Source: Synchiropus splendidus
Lineage: Eukaryota; Chordata; Actinopteri; Syngnathiformes; Callionymidae
Assembly (NCBI RefSeq): GCF_027744825.2
Contig: NC_071345.1
Span: forward strand, 5,798,001 to 5,862,000
Direction: 5' to 3'
Length of the DNA: 64,000 bases
Shown: piece after piece, positions 39,001 to 51,852 of the stretch
Layout of the letters: every line of letters begins with the position of its first letter
Position numbering within the stretch: position 1 is the first letter of the stretch
Made by a program: the position numbers and the translations under genes
Notes under the pieces: generated by a model
Databases searched by the model: none
Seen by the model: only the letters and a program-made list of their open reading frames with translations
What the model was told of the DNA's origin: nothing

Positions 39001-41779
39001 GGAAGTAAACAGCGCAGCATTAACATTTAAACATGTCCAAGTCATGGACCAAAAATACCTTGGTTAAAAATACAGCTCGTGCGCAAGCATGGTGATGCCA
39101 GAATTGCAAAAGATTCTTTATTTTTAGACTGGATGGCAGAGGAAGTCAATTTAAAAAGCAGGACGTCCCATCCCGTCCTTTCCTCCAGATGCTTGGAACA
39201 CAAACTGAACCTGACTGAACTCTGTGGATGTGTGTTGGCCGACTCTTCAGCTCGGCCTCTGGGAACGTAAGCGGTGAAACAAAGAACCAACAGCCGAACG
39301 AGGGGAGGAAAACTTTGCCTGTGTTTGTGCTACGGACACATCTCAGCAATAAAGGGAGTGTAACCGCGGCTGGCTGCTTCATTTATGCATCTCACAGAAG
39401 CAAGAATAAAGAGTCCAATAAGCTTATGAGAACACTTCTGTTTGGGGTGTGACTTCCTCCACCTGATTTATAAAAACTAGAAACCCCAATGCTTGGCATC
39501 TGCAGTATGTTTTTAGTTTCTTTATGATTTATTATTTGTTTTTTTTCCCCATGAATGGCTGTTCGTTTTTCACTTGAATGCTGGGCTCCGGTGTTGTCGG
39601 CAGCACACGGCGGCCGTGTTTATCTGCGACTACAACCCAGCGTGCAGCTGGCAGGAATGGAGGTGCAGCTTGAGAAAACTCCGTCTTGAATAATTGATTG
39701 TGTACATAAAGCATAGATGTGGAGAAGAAAGAGAGAGTGGGGGGCGAAGGGCGCTGGGGGAAGAAAAGAAAGCGGCTACTGAAACAGAACGATAAATAAA
39801 CCCTGACATTATCTTCTGGAGCTTTATACTGGCCTACAACACAATTGTTTTATCACGCTTTTTCCATATCTAATTTCACTCGCAAACAACGTGCTTTATT
39901 TGTGGTAGCAGTTCCATCAGTTCCCTGAGAATTTGGAAGGTTTTCCAAGCAGACTGTCACTCAAAAAGGATGTGGATTTGCGTACGGCTTCTGAGCACAT
40001 TTGCCTGGATGGGTTATTTAACATGCTCTCTGGGACTCGGAAATGTGCTTTGTATGTTCGTTTTTTTTTGGCGGAAATTACTGCGCAAAGATCACTGTCA
40101 AGACTTATTTCATTCACACAGCCAACCTGAAGGAAGTCCAACGTTTTCCAACATCATCTTGTGGAAGTAACCCATCAGAGTGCAGCCTCATGTCACATGC
40201 TTGCCTGACATTTCAGCCTCTTTACAGACTGATCTGGAGATGCTGAAATATAAACAGGAGAGACAATTACAACAAAACATTACCTCCCTGTTCAGTCTGT
40301 CTGTAAGCTAGCTGTGCCTTGGTTAGCCTTGGATCTAAAATGGCTACTTGTTCTGATGCCTGTTCTATATACAAATATATGTCTTTGCTATTTGACTGAT
40401 AGCTATGGCATTATGGTATGTACTGTGTGTTGTGAGGGGCCGTCAATCCAAAAGAAAGTTGTTAAATTAGCTTGGATTTTGTCACTAAAATATCATAAAA
40501 CTAGCAGACAATTTGGGAAAAGTGTAATTTGCCTTCATATTACACATTTAAAACATCTTATTTGGTTTGATTGTGCATGGATTTTATTTAAGGATTCTCG
40601 ATATAAATCATAAATATTAGATTTAAGTCGAGACATGAAGGCACTTTAAGTATTTTTGTGAAACAACAAATGCTGTAAAAGCATCCATTATTCATCAATA
40701 GAATGTCATTTAATCGATCATTTCAATAGTTTAAATTCAACTATTAACAGTAACAGAGGAAGAAAAATAAACACCAAAAATGGGAGAAATTAAAATAAAT
40801 TTTATCAAAGAAATGGTCAGTACTTGGTATTTTAATTTAGTTTTGCTCTGTCTGAGGTCAGCACTTTTTCCCCACATCTGGTTTCTACTTTCCTGACTTT
40901 TCATGACGATAGCAAACGCTTCTGATGGCTTTAAATCTTACAAACACACGGCTTACCAAAACGCTTATAAAGTCATGTGATGTGTGGAAGCTCCTTGAGA
41001 AAATACAACTTTTATAAATCTCATGACAGGAACATGACACTGAGAGCTGCATTCCAGAGGTTGAAACTCTGCCTCGCTATAAGAACAGAGTTGACCTGTC
41101 AGTGGAAGTTTACATCAGCTGACTAGTTTCTGAAGCGTTACGCAGGAAGTACAGAGACATTACTGCTTCTACATTATGCATGAGTCCAATGTACGGTGTT
41201 TACCTGTGTAGTTAATCACAGGTTGATACACAACTCCAGTAACCAGAGTCACCCAAGGACAAATGTATAAACCACATTTACTCACCCACACACTCACAAC
41301 GTCGTGAATCGATCCCACAGTGAGAGCGAGACGGGCTTGAGAAATGATACACGCCACGGCCTGAACACACACCGCGGTGTGTGTGTGTGTGCGTCGCTGG
41401 GTCTCTGCTCCGCCGTGATTTGTAAATCATTAATAAACTACCAGGGGAGGCTGAGCAATTTACTCGGAGTGCTTCTGAAATTACATATTTGACAGTGACA
41501 AATCTGGATGCATTGTGAGCCACACAGGGAGATTGATGGCGCTGTAAGCTGCAGTATAAGTCCAGTTGAGGGAATTTGGTGTTGAATGTGCTGGTGCTGG
41601 TTAACTGGGGTTGGAAAGCTGAGTGCTCCTCTGCACACGTTTACATTCACTCTAAAGTTTCAACAATGATGAATAAATCTGAATGTGTAAAGTTAAGGAG
41701 AGAAGTTAAATGAAGACATTCAACTGTGAGTTAATAAGACTCATCGTACATCGGGTCTGCAGCCACTACTTGCACCCGT
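36048..41779. other. no gene recognised; longest nearly repeat-free stretch
   Basis: About 5.7 kb without a confident repeat or exon. 38795-38870 ('gattaatcgtgaattaatag... attttaatc... gccctac') is a probable MITE remnant seen widely in fish. 36425-36480 may be another. The other sequence is unique and could hold conserved noncoding elements, but comparison is needed. Confidence 0.45.
41376..41391. repeat. short (GT)n tract
   Basis: Eight GT dinucleotides. Confidence 0.8.
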
Positions 41780-42215
41780 TGTTACAGTCACTGATCACAT
41801 ACTTCCATTGGTAACACTGTTGATCAATATATCCACTAGGGGGAGCAGCTCAGAGTCAAAAGTTTGCCATCGACAAATTCCAAAACAAACATGACGACTG
41901 TGGAAGAAGTTTTGATGAAGTACCTCTTCCACAAAACAGGAAATGGAAGGCCGCGTTGTAGGAGGCAGAGGTCGATGAGGCCCTCAAATGTATCGCAACT
42001 GGTGGACACGACTGTTACGTCTTCTATGTGTCTCATTAGAACTATGTATCGGGTAATAACTGCAACACTGCCCCCCACAGTTTGCATTTATAAGTCCTCT
42101 TTTTCACAGTGGTACTGCTGCGTTTGGTCCGTAAGCTTTGTGGAGTCGCAAAATGAAATGAACGCAGAGCACGGACAAAAGGTTCCATTTGCAATGTTGA
42201 GCATTAATGGGCCTT
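41780..42215 (+). repeat. dispersed repeat family R, copy 3
   Basis: The most complete copy, with GTTACAGTCACTGATCACA at the start, 'ATATATCCACTAGGGGGAGC' and 'AACAAACATGACGACTGTGG', and ending '...GCATTAATGGGCC'. The 120-codon + frame and 83-codon minus frame within it are not conserved as proteins in other copies. Confidence 0.78.
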
Positions 42216-43179
42216 TAAGGTTTTAGCCCAGACATGGGGAAAGTACAGGCTGGGGGCCACAACCGGCTCTTTGCCTTCATTTACGCGCCTCTCATGAGCA
42301 TAAATAAGCATATTATTATCAAAAATGTGTGGTTAAAAAAAAAAATTTCGGATTTCAACCCAAAGACTTTTACAGCTGAAACCGGATGTTGCAATGACGC
42401 AAGCAAAAGGTTTGTGGAGTGAAGGCGTTTCTGAGAAAGACTGTTGAATATGTAAGATTAATAAAGCTTGAGCGAGTGCAATGGGGTCTTTTTTATTGAA
42501 CACTACACGTATTTCCCTCATGCGTGGCAGAAAGTCTGAGTCTAAATCTTCGTATTGGCATTTGGAACATCCCTTGCTAGGTCTGCGGGACGCTGCAGCG
42601 AGATTGATAGATGTACGATACAAGAGAGGTCTGATCTTTGCCTGGGGCGTGTCAGAGTGTAAAGCAATTTCATGGCTATTGATTCTGGCCTGGGCGATAT
42701 CAACTGCCTCCATTTTCCCTGTGACCTCTCACACAGGTCAGGACGAGGCCAGGCTGCGGCCACAAACACTTTCCCATGAGGCACTTTTCGTGGATGCTGC
42801 AGTTCATTAATAACCCTGTGGGGATGAATTGCTCAGGGGCTTTAATGAAAGGCGCCTATTGGGATGTTAAATATGAAATGCCTCTGTGGCAGCGATCGAA
42901 GAAGTTTAGATATTCTCTTTTGGGATACTAGAAATGGAAGACCAGGAGTGGAATAGCGAAAATATTAAAGATGGGATTAGAAATGGAGATATAAACAGAA
43001 AAAAGTAAAGTAAAAAGGAAATGAGCTAGAGGCCCAGATTTGCAACCCCCGGGCCATGAGTTTGACACGACTTAGCATAGGCATGTCATGTGCTAGTGGG
43101 GCTAGTTATAAACAACAAGGTAGACATAGACAGTTGACCTTTTTGTGTGGTCAAACAACTAGCTGTGTATGGATAACTA
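42216..43179. other. no gene; edge fragments of hAT-like elements
   Basis: 43031-43074 (CAACCCCCGGGCCATGAGTT then TGACACGAC) and 42228-42275 resemble hAT element ends. The antiparallel frames at 42333-42810 lack a known domain. Confidence 0.4.
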
Positions 43180-43541
43180 CCGAAATTTTTGGACTATAAG
43201 CCGCTACTTTTTTCTTGCAGTCTGAGCTCTGCGGCTTCTACACAACAGCGCGACTATTATGGATTTTTACAGGCTGAAATCAGAGGATTTTTATTTACCC
43301 TTGAAGCACTCAAAATGCAATGTTTTCGCCCGCGTAAATCAAGACGCTCCGTATTACGCAGCTTGTTTCGGTTATTTCCTCACGCTTGATGCTGGACCCT
43401 GTTTTCAAAAGTTGTTTTGCGAAGCGTTTTTAAGCCGGGTGCACCACTGACCTGTACACGGCTGACAAAGATCTGTTTTCCTTCTTAAATTTAGTGGGTG
43501 CGGCTAATATTCAGGTGCGCTCTACAGTCCGTAAATTACTG
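43180..43541 (+). mobile_element. MITE with GGACTATAAGCCGC-type end, copy 1
   Basis: Left end CCGAAATTTTTGGACTATAA and right end 'CAGTCCGTAAATTACTG' are inverted with 12 of 16 matches. The right part ('CTTAAATTTAGTGGGTGCGG' then 'CTAATATTC') is the reverse complement of 58200-58245. It is non-coding and about 200 bp shorter than the other copy. Confidence 0.8.
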
Positions 43542-44217
43542 ATTTTAATGTATTATGTGCAAAAAAAATGCACATCATATCCGGCTCTCCAGCCCATATT
43601 TCATGCCAGCATCTGAAAATATTTCCCTCAGCTTGCGGAGAAAAGTGAAATCAAGATGAATGCATTTCCGCAAGGTCCTTCTCTCCAAACACTCGACTCA
43701 CTCAATCACATGTCGGCTCCCCCGCTGCGACGCTTGTCACTGGTGTGCGGCTAGCTGTGTATTTTCCTGTGTAATGTTTCATGCGTAAAAAGAGAGAAAC
43801 ACGCCGAGTGGGGAAGATAGATGTCTGTCAACACTGGTGGCAACCGTGGATCCAGAACAATCATGGCGAAACCGAGTGCGAGCGCAGGGAGAAAGGGACG
43901 GAGAGATGTGGACTGATAAGGGTAAAAATAAGTCATAATATTCTCGATTTCTGTTCTTCTCCAGTGACCCAGAAAACACGGTTCATGTCAGTTCATTACT
44001 GTCAACGCATCACATCTGGCTTCATCTGCCATCGTGCCGAGTGAAGTTCAGCGAGGCGTTGCCATGTGTCACGCACAGTGAAGCACAGGTCCTGGGACAC
44101 CAACGGGTCAAGCCTTAACCAACATGCTGGTCGCGTTTAATGGTTTGGAGTAACCTGTGCAGGACATTTGAAAAGGTAATGAACGCTTTAATGGAAAAGT
44201 TGATCATGAATTTCTTT
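43542..44217. other. no gene recognised
   Basis: Unique sequence; short frames only. Confidence 0.4.
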
Positions 44218-44570
44218 AGTTCAACATCGCCATATTTACTCTCCATCTGTCTGTGCTTAGTGTTTATTTCCTCCGTATTTCTCAAAGCTTATGGATATGG
44301 ACCAAATGGGGTAGTACCACCAGAAACCATGGGGGGCAGTGTTGCTGATACGTAGCTCAAATGAGGCACAAAGAAGACATGGCAATGGTAGAAATTCTCC
44401 GTCCGACAGTCACAATATATTTAACGTTCCTCGCCAACCACTGCCTCCTACAACGCCGCCTCCTCTTTTGTGCAAGAGGTACATTATCAATACAACCAAC
44501 AGTCGCCATGTTGGCTTTGGAGTTTGTTGCCATGATCCTTTGACTCAGGGCTGCCACACCTGGTGGAACA
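44218..44570 (-). repeat. dispersed repeat family R, copy 4
   Basis: Same orientation as the 35622 copy; shares 'CCAAATGG.G.AGTACCACC', 'GGGGCAGTGTTGCTG', 'TGGTA.AAATTCTCCGTCC' and 'AGGTACATTA.CAATA'. Truncated at the right relative to the 41780 copy. Confidence 0.78.
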
Positions 44571-44590
44571 TTTTACAGCAGGCACTCAGG

Positions 44591-44812
44591 TGGCCTCAGA
44601 GAAAATCAGGCCATTGTTTCATGAAACGTCATCGACCAACAGGTAATGATGGGCTGGTGAGGCTTCATGAAACAGTGTCCAGGTTTCCATACACCACTGG
44701 ATGGGATTTTAAAATCTGTCAAATCATTGACACCTGATATGGTTTATAAACCAAGAGCGCCACCTTCTGAGGACACTGTGTCATGAAACCTCAGCAGCCC
44801 TTTTCTATCCAC
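44591..44812 (+). mobile_element. foldback hAT-like MITE, two abutting fragments (copy C)
   Basis: 44591-44640 is the right end of one copy (GTGGCCTCAGAGAAAATCAG, then GTTTCATGAAACGTCATCGA). It is followed at 44643 by a second left end (TAATGATGGG, GGTGAGGCTTCATGAAAC) that runs to about 44812. Either a nested insertion or a tandem of two copies. Confidence 0.68.
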
Positions 44813-47800
44813 AAGTTTCTCCAGCCATGTTTCATAACCTGGTGTCCCTCTCTACGTAGATCTGTGTTCACAGACCCATAGTGACATTCCAGAAATGCTT
44901 TATTCGTCATAAGGGAGTCAATCTTAATCATGCGAAGGACAAAATTTCCGAACTGTCCAAATCTAATGCTTAACAACTAACTAAACAAACTCTCTATCAC
45001 ATCTCTATCAACATGCATCTCGAGTCTATCTAGTTTTTTTTACTTTAAACTTTAACTTTAAATTAGGTTTGAATTAAATTGATCTTTAAAGCCAGTGTGG
45101 GCCACGTTAAATTGCGTGATGGGTCGGCGTTGGACCCCACACCATCAGTTTGACACACCTTGTTGATCAAAGAAATGGTTTTATGCTATATTGTTCAGAG
45201 AAAGTAAATGTGTCTGCGGGGAAAATGTAATGCCTAATTTTTCTGACTGGTTTTGCCAGTTTGGTGATAGAAAAGGCTTAAAGCAGCGTAACACATTAGC
45301 CGAGCCTCAAACAAAACCATCTCCATGCAGAAGTCGAACGCCACAATTGAAACTCCCGTGGTGTGTGTGGTCACCTCCATGCTCTCAAGACTCTCTCATG
45401 TCTTCCTGTGATCTTCACTGTGCATAAATCCCTTACCTGTTTTACACAGTAGGAAAGATTCAGTTAGCGTAGGATGTGGGCAGATTTAAACTTCTGAGCC
45501 ATTTCTTACTCTTTTTTTGGTTTTCGCCAGCGGCGTTTCTCCCCTCAGCAGCTTGATAATGAGGTCAGATGAAAAGAGGGAAGAGAAAAAGGTTGCACGT
45601 AGCCGACATGAGGGAATAAAATCATACAGAGGGAATATGAAATGAGGATCTTCATATAGATGAGAGAATGTTTTGGGGTTCTAAGCGGTGACTTATTTAA
45701 GAGGGTACAGCTCTTTTATTTATGCAGACTCTGAAGGTAAAAATAGAAAAGAAGTATGAGAAAGTCAAGTCATATGTGCTCAGAAACTGACCTTTCATTA
45801 CATTTTTTTCATCCATTTTTCACGGCAAATTGTCCAAGCTTTGTCATGGTTTCCAGCTGGTTGTTTCTATCGAGATGTGTTTGTGTTTTCCTTGACTAAT
45901 CCGTCTTCATTAGTGAGAGGGCTCCTGAGTGACCGGTGTCCTTTTGCCCTGCTGCCATGGGAGCGGAACAGAAAAAAACGTCACAAAGGAACCGAGTCGA
46001 AATGAAAAAGTTGAATGAAAGTCAAACTCGCATAAACACAATAGAAACCAGCCGCAACAAATTTGTTGTTAAAGGAAGAAGGGGAACGCTCCAAAACCTC
46101 CGAGACAAAGACGGCGAACTTGTCCCGACATCAAAGCGTAAGTAGCACAACTGGCAGCAGAGCAGCTTTTAAAGAATTGAACGCGATTCCCCTGTGAGCC
46201 TTTAAAGGACCAATTCTCCGCTCCCATTGTTACCACTCTGATGTTGTGTATTGATTAGTGGCACATTTACATCAAGGTGAACTCTCCCAGAATTACAAGC
46301 TTAGTTGGACTCAGTCCTTCTCTGATCTGGCGAGCCGATAAAGGATCCTCAGCTTCCTGTCTACTTGGATTTCAAAATATGATTGAAGATTTCGGGTAAA
46401 AAAAAATACAGTAAAAATATTTTGTCTGGTTGGAAATTGATTCAGCTTTTAATGTTTATTCATAATAAAGTCCTTGATGAAATGAAAGACTTTCAGTTGC
46501 TAACAAACTCAAGGATTAAACCCGACCACTTCGATGGCATACGGCATGCAGCAGGAAAGATGAAAGGTTCTGCTGTTTGAAAAGAGGTTTTCCACCAAGA
46601 CGTGATTGAAAGTGTCAAGAAATCATCTGACATCGGCCGAAGAAAAATAAACATTGACGCAGAATGATGGGGACGCAATGAAAATGGGTTTGTCGTCATT
46701 GAAGCATGCTATATGCTAATATTAGCTTCGAAATATGTGACTGCGTTTAAAGGAAATCAGAGCTGTGAATTATGTCACAGTCAAGTTTAATGAGTTCAAC
46801 ATCGCAAAAGAAAATAGCGGCGTCCATGGACGCCATTCTCATTCACCGGACACAAGCGACTTTTTGATACAAGTTTACAACTACAAAACCTGCAGGATCA
46901 AAAAAAAAATAAAAAATTCACAGAATGTGTTTTTCTTTTGCCATGTTTCATTGATTCTGGAAAAAAAACACTGATATGCGTAATTTCGTAGAATATGTAC
47001 TTCATGGATTGAAAACTGCTCCTTCTTGTTAGCCTTCAAGGAAGCCATCTTGGATCGTATGTCATTTGCGGTGTTGAGTATCCTCCGACTTTGTGACTTC
47101 TGGAAAATGTGTGACTGGAAATCCAACATCATGTGACCAGGTGGTGTAATTGGGGTTTCCTGAGTGAAAACACCCTTAATATGAAAACTTGTGTCACTTC
47201 CTGTTTAGATTTTCATTTAAAGGGGTGCTGGTAATCGACGTATTTTTTTTTTTTTTTTTTTTTTTTACTCAGCCTGTAGTACTGGTTTTACATTTTAATA
47301 CCTGATATCTAGTATTTTTCTTTAGTTATCACCCACACATTTTGGGAGTGTTGAATAACTAAATATACATTGCAGATAGAGATCAAAGGACACATTCCAA
47401 AAACATCTGCTGTCACGTAAACTGGCTTTTTTTTTTAAAACAAATTTGCTGATATATTCCTTTTATTTCAACTGGTTCCTATTTTTTTTTCCGCAAAGAA
47501 GCAAGTTTGTAAAAATCCATCAGTTGTTCAAGGCAGCAGTGGAGCAGGTTTCAGCTAGGCAGAGCAACACTGCTCTCTAGCGGTGTCCAGGTGAAATGAC
47601 AGATACGTTATTGGCAAGTGGAGCAATCAAGCAGATACTTTCTGGACTTATTTGTTCACCTCACTATTTACAAGATGTATAGTGGTCGCCGTGGGAACAG
47701 TGACATCCACTTTATGAAAGCACAACATTTGTAATGGACTCTTCGGCGTCACTTGCTGGCTCCTGATCAATAGATGGACTCTGGAGAAACATTTGCATCA

Positions 47801-48110
47801 TCAGCAGTAACCGTCTTCTCCATCTCAACCATCAGCTCGCCCACTTAATGGTGAAAAAAGTGAGTGATCCTGCTTTAATGCGGGTCGATGTTGGACGTCA
47901 CACAGCGCTTAAACCTGGAGAGCAACGCCAGTTACTCACATGTACATTAGTAGATTAAAGTGACGGGAAATCAATAGGATGCATGGAGTTTGGTTTAAAC
48001 ACGACTGAGCAACAGGTGATGGATTATCCCTTTGGGAATCAATCTAGGAGGGATGGTTTAGACGAGACACTTCGCAGATACAGACTTCAAAGACAAATGG
48101 CAATAGCAAG
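44813..48110. other. no gene; one hAT-end fragment
   Basis: 45092-45164 resembles the hAT-type end at 53731-53801 ('gtgggccac.. aaa' and 'CAGTTTGACACA'). T-runs occur at 47242-47266. The other sequence is unique with no exon. 45936-46145 encodes a Lys/Arg-rich 69-codon frame with no known relative. Confidence 0.42.
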
Positions 48111-48320
48111 GAGTGATGGGTTTATGAGGTTTCATGAAACAGTGTCCTGATTTTCAGAGGCCACCAGAGGGCGCTGTCTGCTGTAAACTGTTTGGACTAA
48201 TTCAATGAAACCTCACATCATTCCTAAACCAACAGCGCCATCTAGTGGCCTCTGAAAATCGTGACACCGTTTCATCAACCCTGCAATATTGTTTCATGAT
48301 ACCTCATCGAACCATCACTA
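48111..48320 (+). mobile_element. foldback hAT-like MITE, copy D
   Basis: Cleanest short form of the family: GAGTGATGGG at the left, CCATCACTA at the right. GTGTCCTGATTTTCAGAGGC pairs with the inverse of GCCTCTGAAAATCGTGACAC, so most of the 210 bp folds into one imperfect hairpin. It lacks the duplicated terminal motif of copies A and B. Confidence 0.85.
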
Positions 48321-50321
48321 ATAAGACATTTAGCAACCCCTGCTCTTCATGAGTGTGTAGCATTTATATTGCATTTACTCCAAAGTATTAACTTTTGAAG
48401 ATGTGACTTACATTTAGAAAGTTTTGGTCTATGAACGAAAGCGTGGCTCCTTTTTCTTTTTCTCAATTAAAATGTAAAAGTATTTTTTAAAAAAAGCTTT
48501 TAAATAAATGTTTAGTGTTTCAGCGCCCCCAACAGGCACAACATGTAAGCAACTACAGATGACATTATGAATGGCAAGCCGCGTTTCCATTTTCTTTAAC
48601 AGATTTTTTTTTTTCCGTTTAAAAAATGGTCATTGTACACATTCAGTGAGGGGGTTATTTAAAGAGCAGCCGAGCCCTTTAAACCTCTAAACCTCATATT
48701 GGGCCTTGGCTACCTCAATGTACGAGTTTAAGGACAACTTTATGTCAGTAAAATAAATAAACAAAAAATCGGAGCGTTTTTTTTTTTTTTTTTTTGTGGG
48801 AAAAACGTCTTGCTTTCTTCCGGTCCTGCTAGTCTACAGATTGTCAGCAGAGGTCGCTGTATGCTTGTATGGCACTGCATGGTTTTTGTGTTGCATACGG
48901 TCATAATTTAAATGACCGAATTATGTGATGAATGTCAACGATGATGATGTTGTATTATACACATCAAACATGGACAAAGCCAATGCAGCATGTTCATTGA
49001 CAGCAGAAGTGTTCCACATGCTAAACAAAGATAAAACAAATGGTGGTCTGATCAAGTTATTTGTTCATGTTTATTGTGTTCATGAAGTAAAATTAATAAA
49101 ACAATTGAAACCAAAATCGGCATGTAAAATCAGTGAAGCCAATTCATTCATGATCATTCTGCCACGTATGTTTACACTGTTTTTTGGAATATATTTTCTT
49201 TTTTCTTTGTATTTCTACATTATAAAACGATACCAGCTGTTTCATTTTGTGCCTGGATTCACCTGTAGTTTATTAAAATAAGGAAACAGGAGCTCAGTGT
49301 CCTCACTTTAGAAACAAAACAGATGAAGGTGCATTTTGATGGACAAATAAAGATTAGTTGCTAGGAAACACAATTTGAACAGAGACCTTGGTTGACAAAG
49401 CTCCTCACACAAAAAGCTCCAGAAAGGTCGACGTGGCCTCATCTTCACTCTCTAACTAAAACAAAGGCATCAACTAACCAAAGCTACAGAGCTTCTTGAC
49501 GCAAACATTCACTTAGATGTCAGATCATCCTGAGGATTTATTAGCCCAAACTGACCCGGCAGATGAAATGTCTCCATTGGACTGATATTTTCAGACAATA
49601 TGACGGGGCACGTGTCGCCGCGACAACAGCACTTCAGCAGCACGACAACTGTCTGTGTCGTGTGTCTGGATGAAGCTGTCACAGCGCAGAGTTCTGTGGC
49701 TCAGTCATGTGTTCACGTGATGCCGTTGAAGAACATCTCTTCAGACTGAGACGGGGCACTGCAGCACGATCCGATCAGCTGAGGAGCGGGTGACAGGCAG
49801 AAGTATTGGGTCGCAGAAAAGAGTCAAGAGGAAGAGGCAGCATGCCAATATGAGTGTTGTTACTGTTTATTATGGCAACATCACAGGCTAATATGACAGA
49901 ATTATGCTCTTGAAAACAGATGAGTATTTAGAGTCAGTCATGCAGAGAATGGTCCAAGAAGGTGGAGAAGAGAGTGCAGCCAGGCCGGAATAGGTGGATG
50001 AATGTGTGAGTTGTAGCTAGATTCAAAGGAAGCTTGAGAGACGTATAGGCAAGAAGCAGAGTTGGAAGTGGGAGAATTTCTGAGGACCAACTCACCTGGA
50101 GAGGTTTGGAACAACCAGGAAATAGTGATGAAGAAAGGGGACGTGTCCAGATGAAGCCTGCTTCAAAGCCTGCATCATTAGTAGAACATTTTGTGACTAA
50201 AGATTAGCAAGACAAGGGAAGCCATGTGACCTCGGTGTGACTCCAGTATCTTAATAAGGCTCAGGAAAATCCTGAAATAAGCTGTTAGAAGATTTCTGAA
50301 GATTGAGATGGGGTGAAAGAA
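48321..50321. other. no gene recognised
   Basis: Poly-T at about 48778-48795. The 118-codon + frame at 48925-49281 ends in a hydrophobic AT-rich stretch and has no recognised similarity or exon context. Confidence 0.42.
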
Positions 50322-51024
50322 GTGCCTCGGTTTTTGAACGTCTCGGAATTCGAACGTCTTGGAATTCGAACCAAAATTTATAGATTTTTTTGCTTCGGAT
50401 TTCGAACGAAAATCCAGAACTCGAACGCCCTGAAAAAAGCTGGAAAAAAACGTGCGCCGTCCGATCAGCTGACGCACGACACGCTTTGTTATTGTGTATA
50501 ACGCAGCCTCTGTATGCAGACGTGTCCCGTTAGCTCCATTTCCTGACTGTTTTTTCTTCATATTGAGGTGTAAAACCTTTCCTGTCTCCGCACTGGACCG
50601 TGGTAGAGTGTCACAGGGGAGGTGCTCGCTCTCCACACCTCCACTCCAGGGTTTGATGTCCTGTTGTGGGCTGGAGCTGGGACAGGGATGAGGCGAGTCT
50701 GGGACAGAGCGTGACTTGGTTTCTGACTTTGTCACAGCCAAACTGCACAGAAGCGCACATTCAGAGCTGGACACGCACCGGGCACCTCTTCACTTCTGGA
50801 GAGACGTCACTCACTCGGCAACCCCTCCCACATGCAGCGGCCACACACATAGAGGAACAGCCACCTGCAGCAGACACTCTACATTCACTCCTACAAAAGC
50901 CTGTTTTAAGGCTTGGAACGCAGTATTTCTTTCTCCATTCATTGTAATGGGAAAAATCGATTCAGATTTCGAACCATCCGCTTCTCGAACGGCCGTTTGG
51001 AACGGATTGTGGTCGAGAACCGAG
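50322..51024 (+). mobile_element. pogo/Tc1-mariner-like non-autonomous element, copy 4 (ends eroded)
   Basis: Begins inside the terminal repeat (GTGCCTCGG) and stops at CCGAG, so the outermost CAGTG/CACTG and both TAs are lost. The interior matches copy 2 closely. The 198-codon minus frame 50178-50774, the longest in the window, lies mostly inside it and is not a gene. It sits about 400 bp before the cnih3 CpG-rich segment. Confidence 0.85.
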
Positions 51025-51399
51025 TCATTGCTGCTCTATACTTCTTCTTCACTGGTCGTCCAACTGGATCATTGTTTGCATGTCTGTTTGAATTACTATC
51101 ATTGTTATTATGACTATTGTCGTTGCTGTTGAAAGCGGCAACATGCCATTCACTAACCAGCCACGCGATGGCGGTAGTCTTCCATGCACGGTCTTCACTC
51201 CCACAGCTCGCGTCTATAACTGTATGATGTTTACATCTATAAATCTAACGGCTGCGTTCGTCCAATGAAGTGTTTGTACTGATGCAAATTCAAAACCATC
51301 GAATGTATTTACTACTTTTAATTCTGGCGCGGGTTTAACGCCATTGTAGTTCGTTTTTTTTTTTTTGCTTTGAAAGGACATTTACATAGCACGCAAATT

Positions 51400-51852
51400 A
51401 ATTTGGCACGTATGAATTGAGACGCGCGCGTGCGTAGACGCTCTCTCGCGCGCGCGCACCCTCGCGCTGGCTGCTGATAGGTTCATCTAGAAGTGAAAAC
51501 AGCGTTTATTAACGCCGCTGCGCGAAGGCGCCGCGCTCCACTCACTCGCCGCTCCTGCTGGATTTACAACACCAAAACCGTCTCCGTCGGATTGTTTCTG
51601 CGCAATTCCTGCTCGCACCGTCCGCGGACGAGCGTCTGCGAGGCAGCCGGAGCTGATGAGATGATTCCACACATCTGTGGCCAGTGATTTCTCGCAACAA
51701 TTTGTTGCAGATTTGAGGAGAAGTGACGATGCCGGTGTCACCGTGAGAGAGAACTTTCTTGTCTTCGGCAGCTCCCGCTTTGTTTTCCTTTAGATGTTTC
51801 CGACTCGGACCGCGGTTTCCTGGGAGACAGTCCGCCGTTTTCCTTTTCAAGT
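51400..51852 (+). promoter_or_regulatory. cnih3: CpG-rich probable promoter and 5' UTR of cnih3
   Basis: This is the most CpG-dense stretch of the window, in an otherwise AT-rich, CpG-poor setting. It includes alternating CG runs at 51423-51430 and 51447-51458 and ends at the cnih3 start codon. Position and composition fit a CpG-island, TATA-less vertebrate promoter; I see no clear TATA box. The transcription start is unknown, so the split between promoter and 5' UTR is not set. The same region carries AUG uORFs. Confidence 0.6.
51661..51687 (+). other. short uORF in the cnih3 5' leader (8 codons plus stop)
   Basis: An ATG at 51661 is followed by seven codons and TGA, ending 166 bp before the cnih3 ATG. 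It is only relevant if transcription starts upstream of it. A second, shorter uORF (ATG at 51729, five codons, TGA at 51744-51746) follows. Confidence 0.4.

Noticed and set aside
41376..41391. CRISPR-like or other regular spaced repeats
   Set aside because: Only dinucleotide tracts and dispersed transposon copies are present; no direct repeats with constant spacers exist.
42333..42810. Antiparallel frames of 126 and 109 codons
   Set aside because: Mutual overlap on opposite strands is expected by chance in balanced-composition DNA; no motif was seen.
50178..50774. Longest open frame in the window (198 codons, minus strand)
   Set aside because: It lies mostly in a pogo-like element and partly in its flank. 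The similar frames in other copies reflect DNA identity, sit in several overlapping frames, and show no protein motif.
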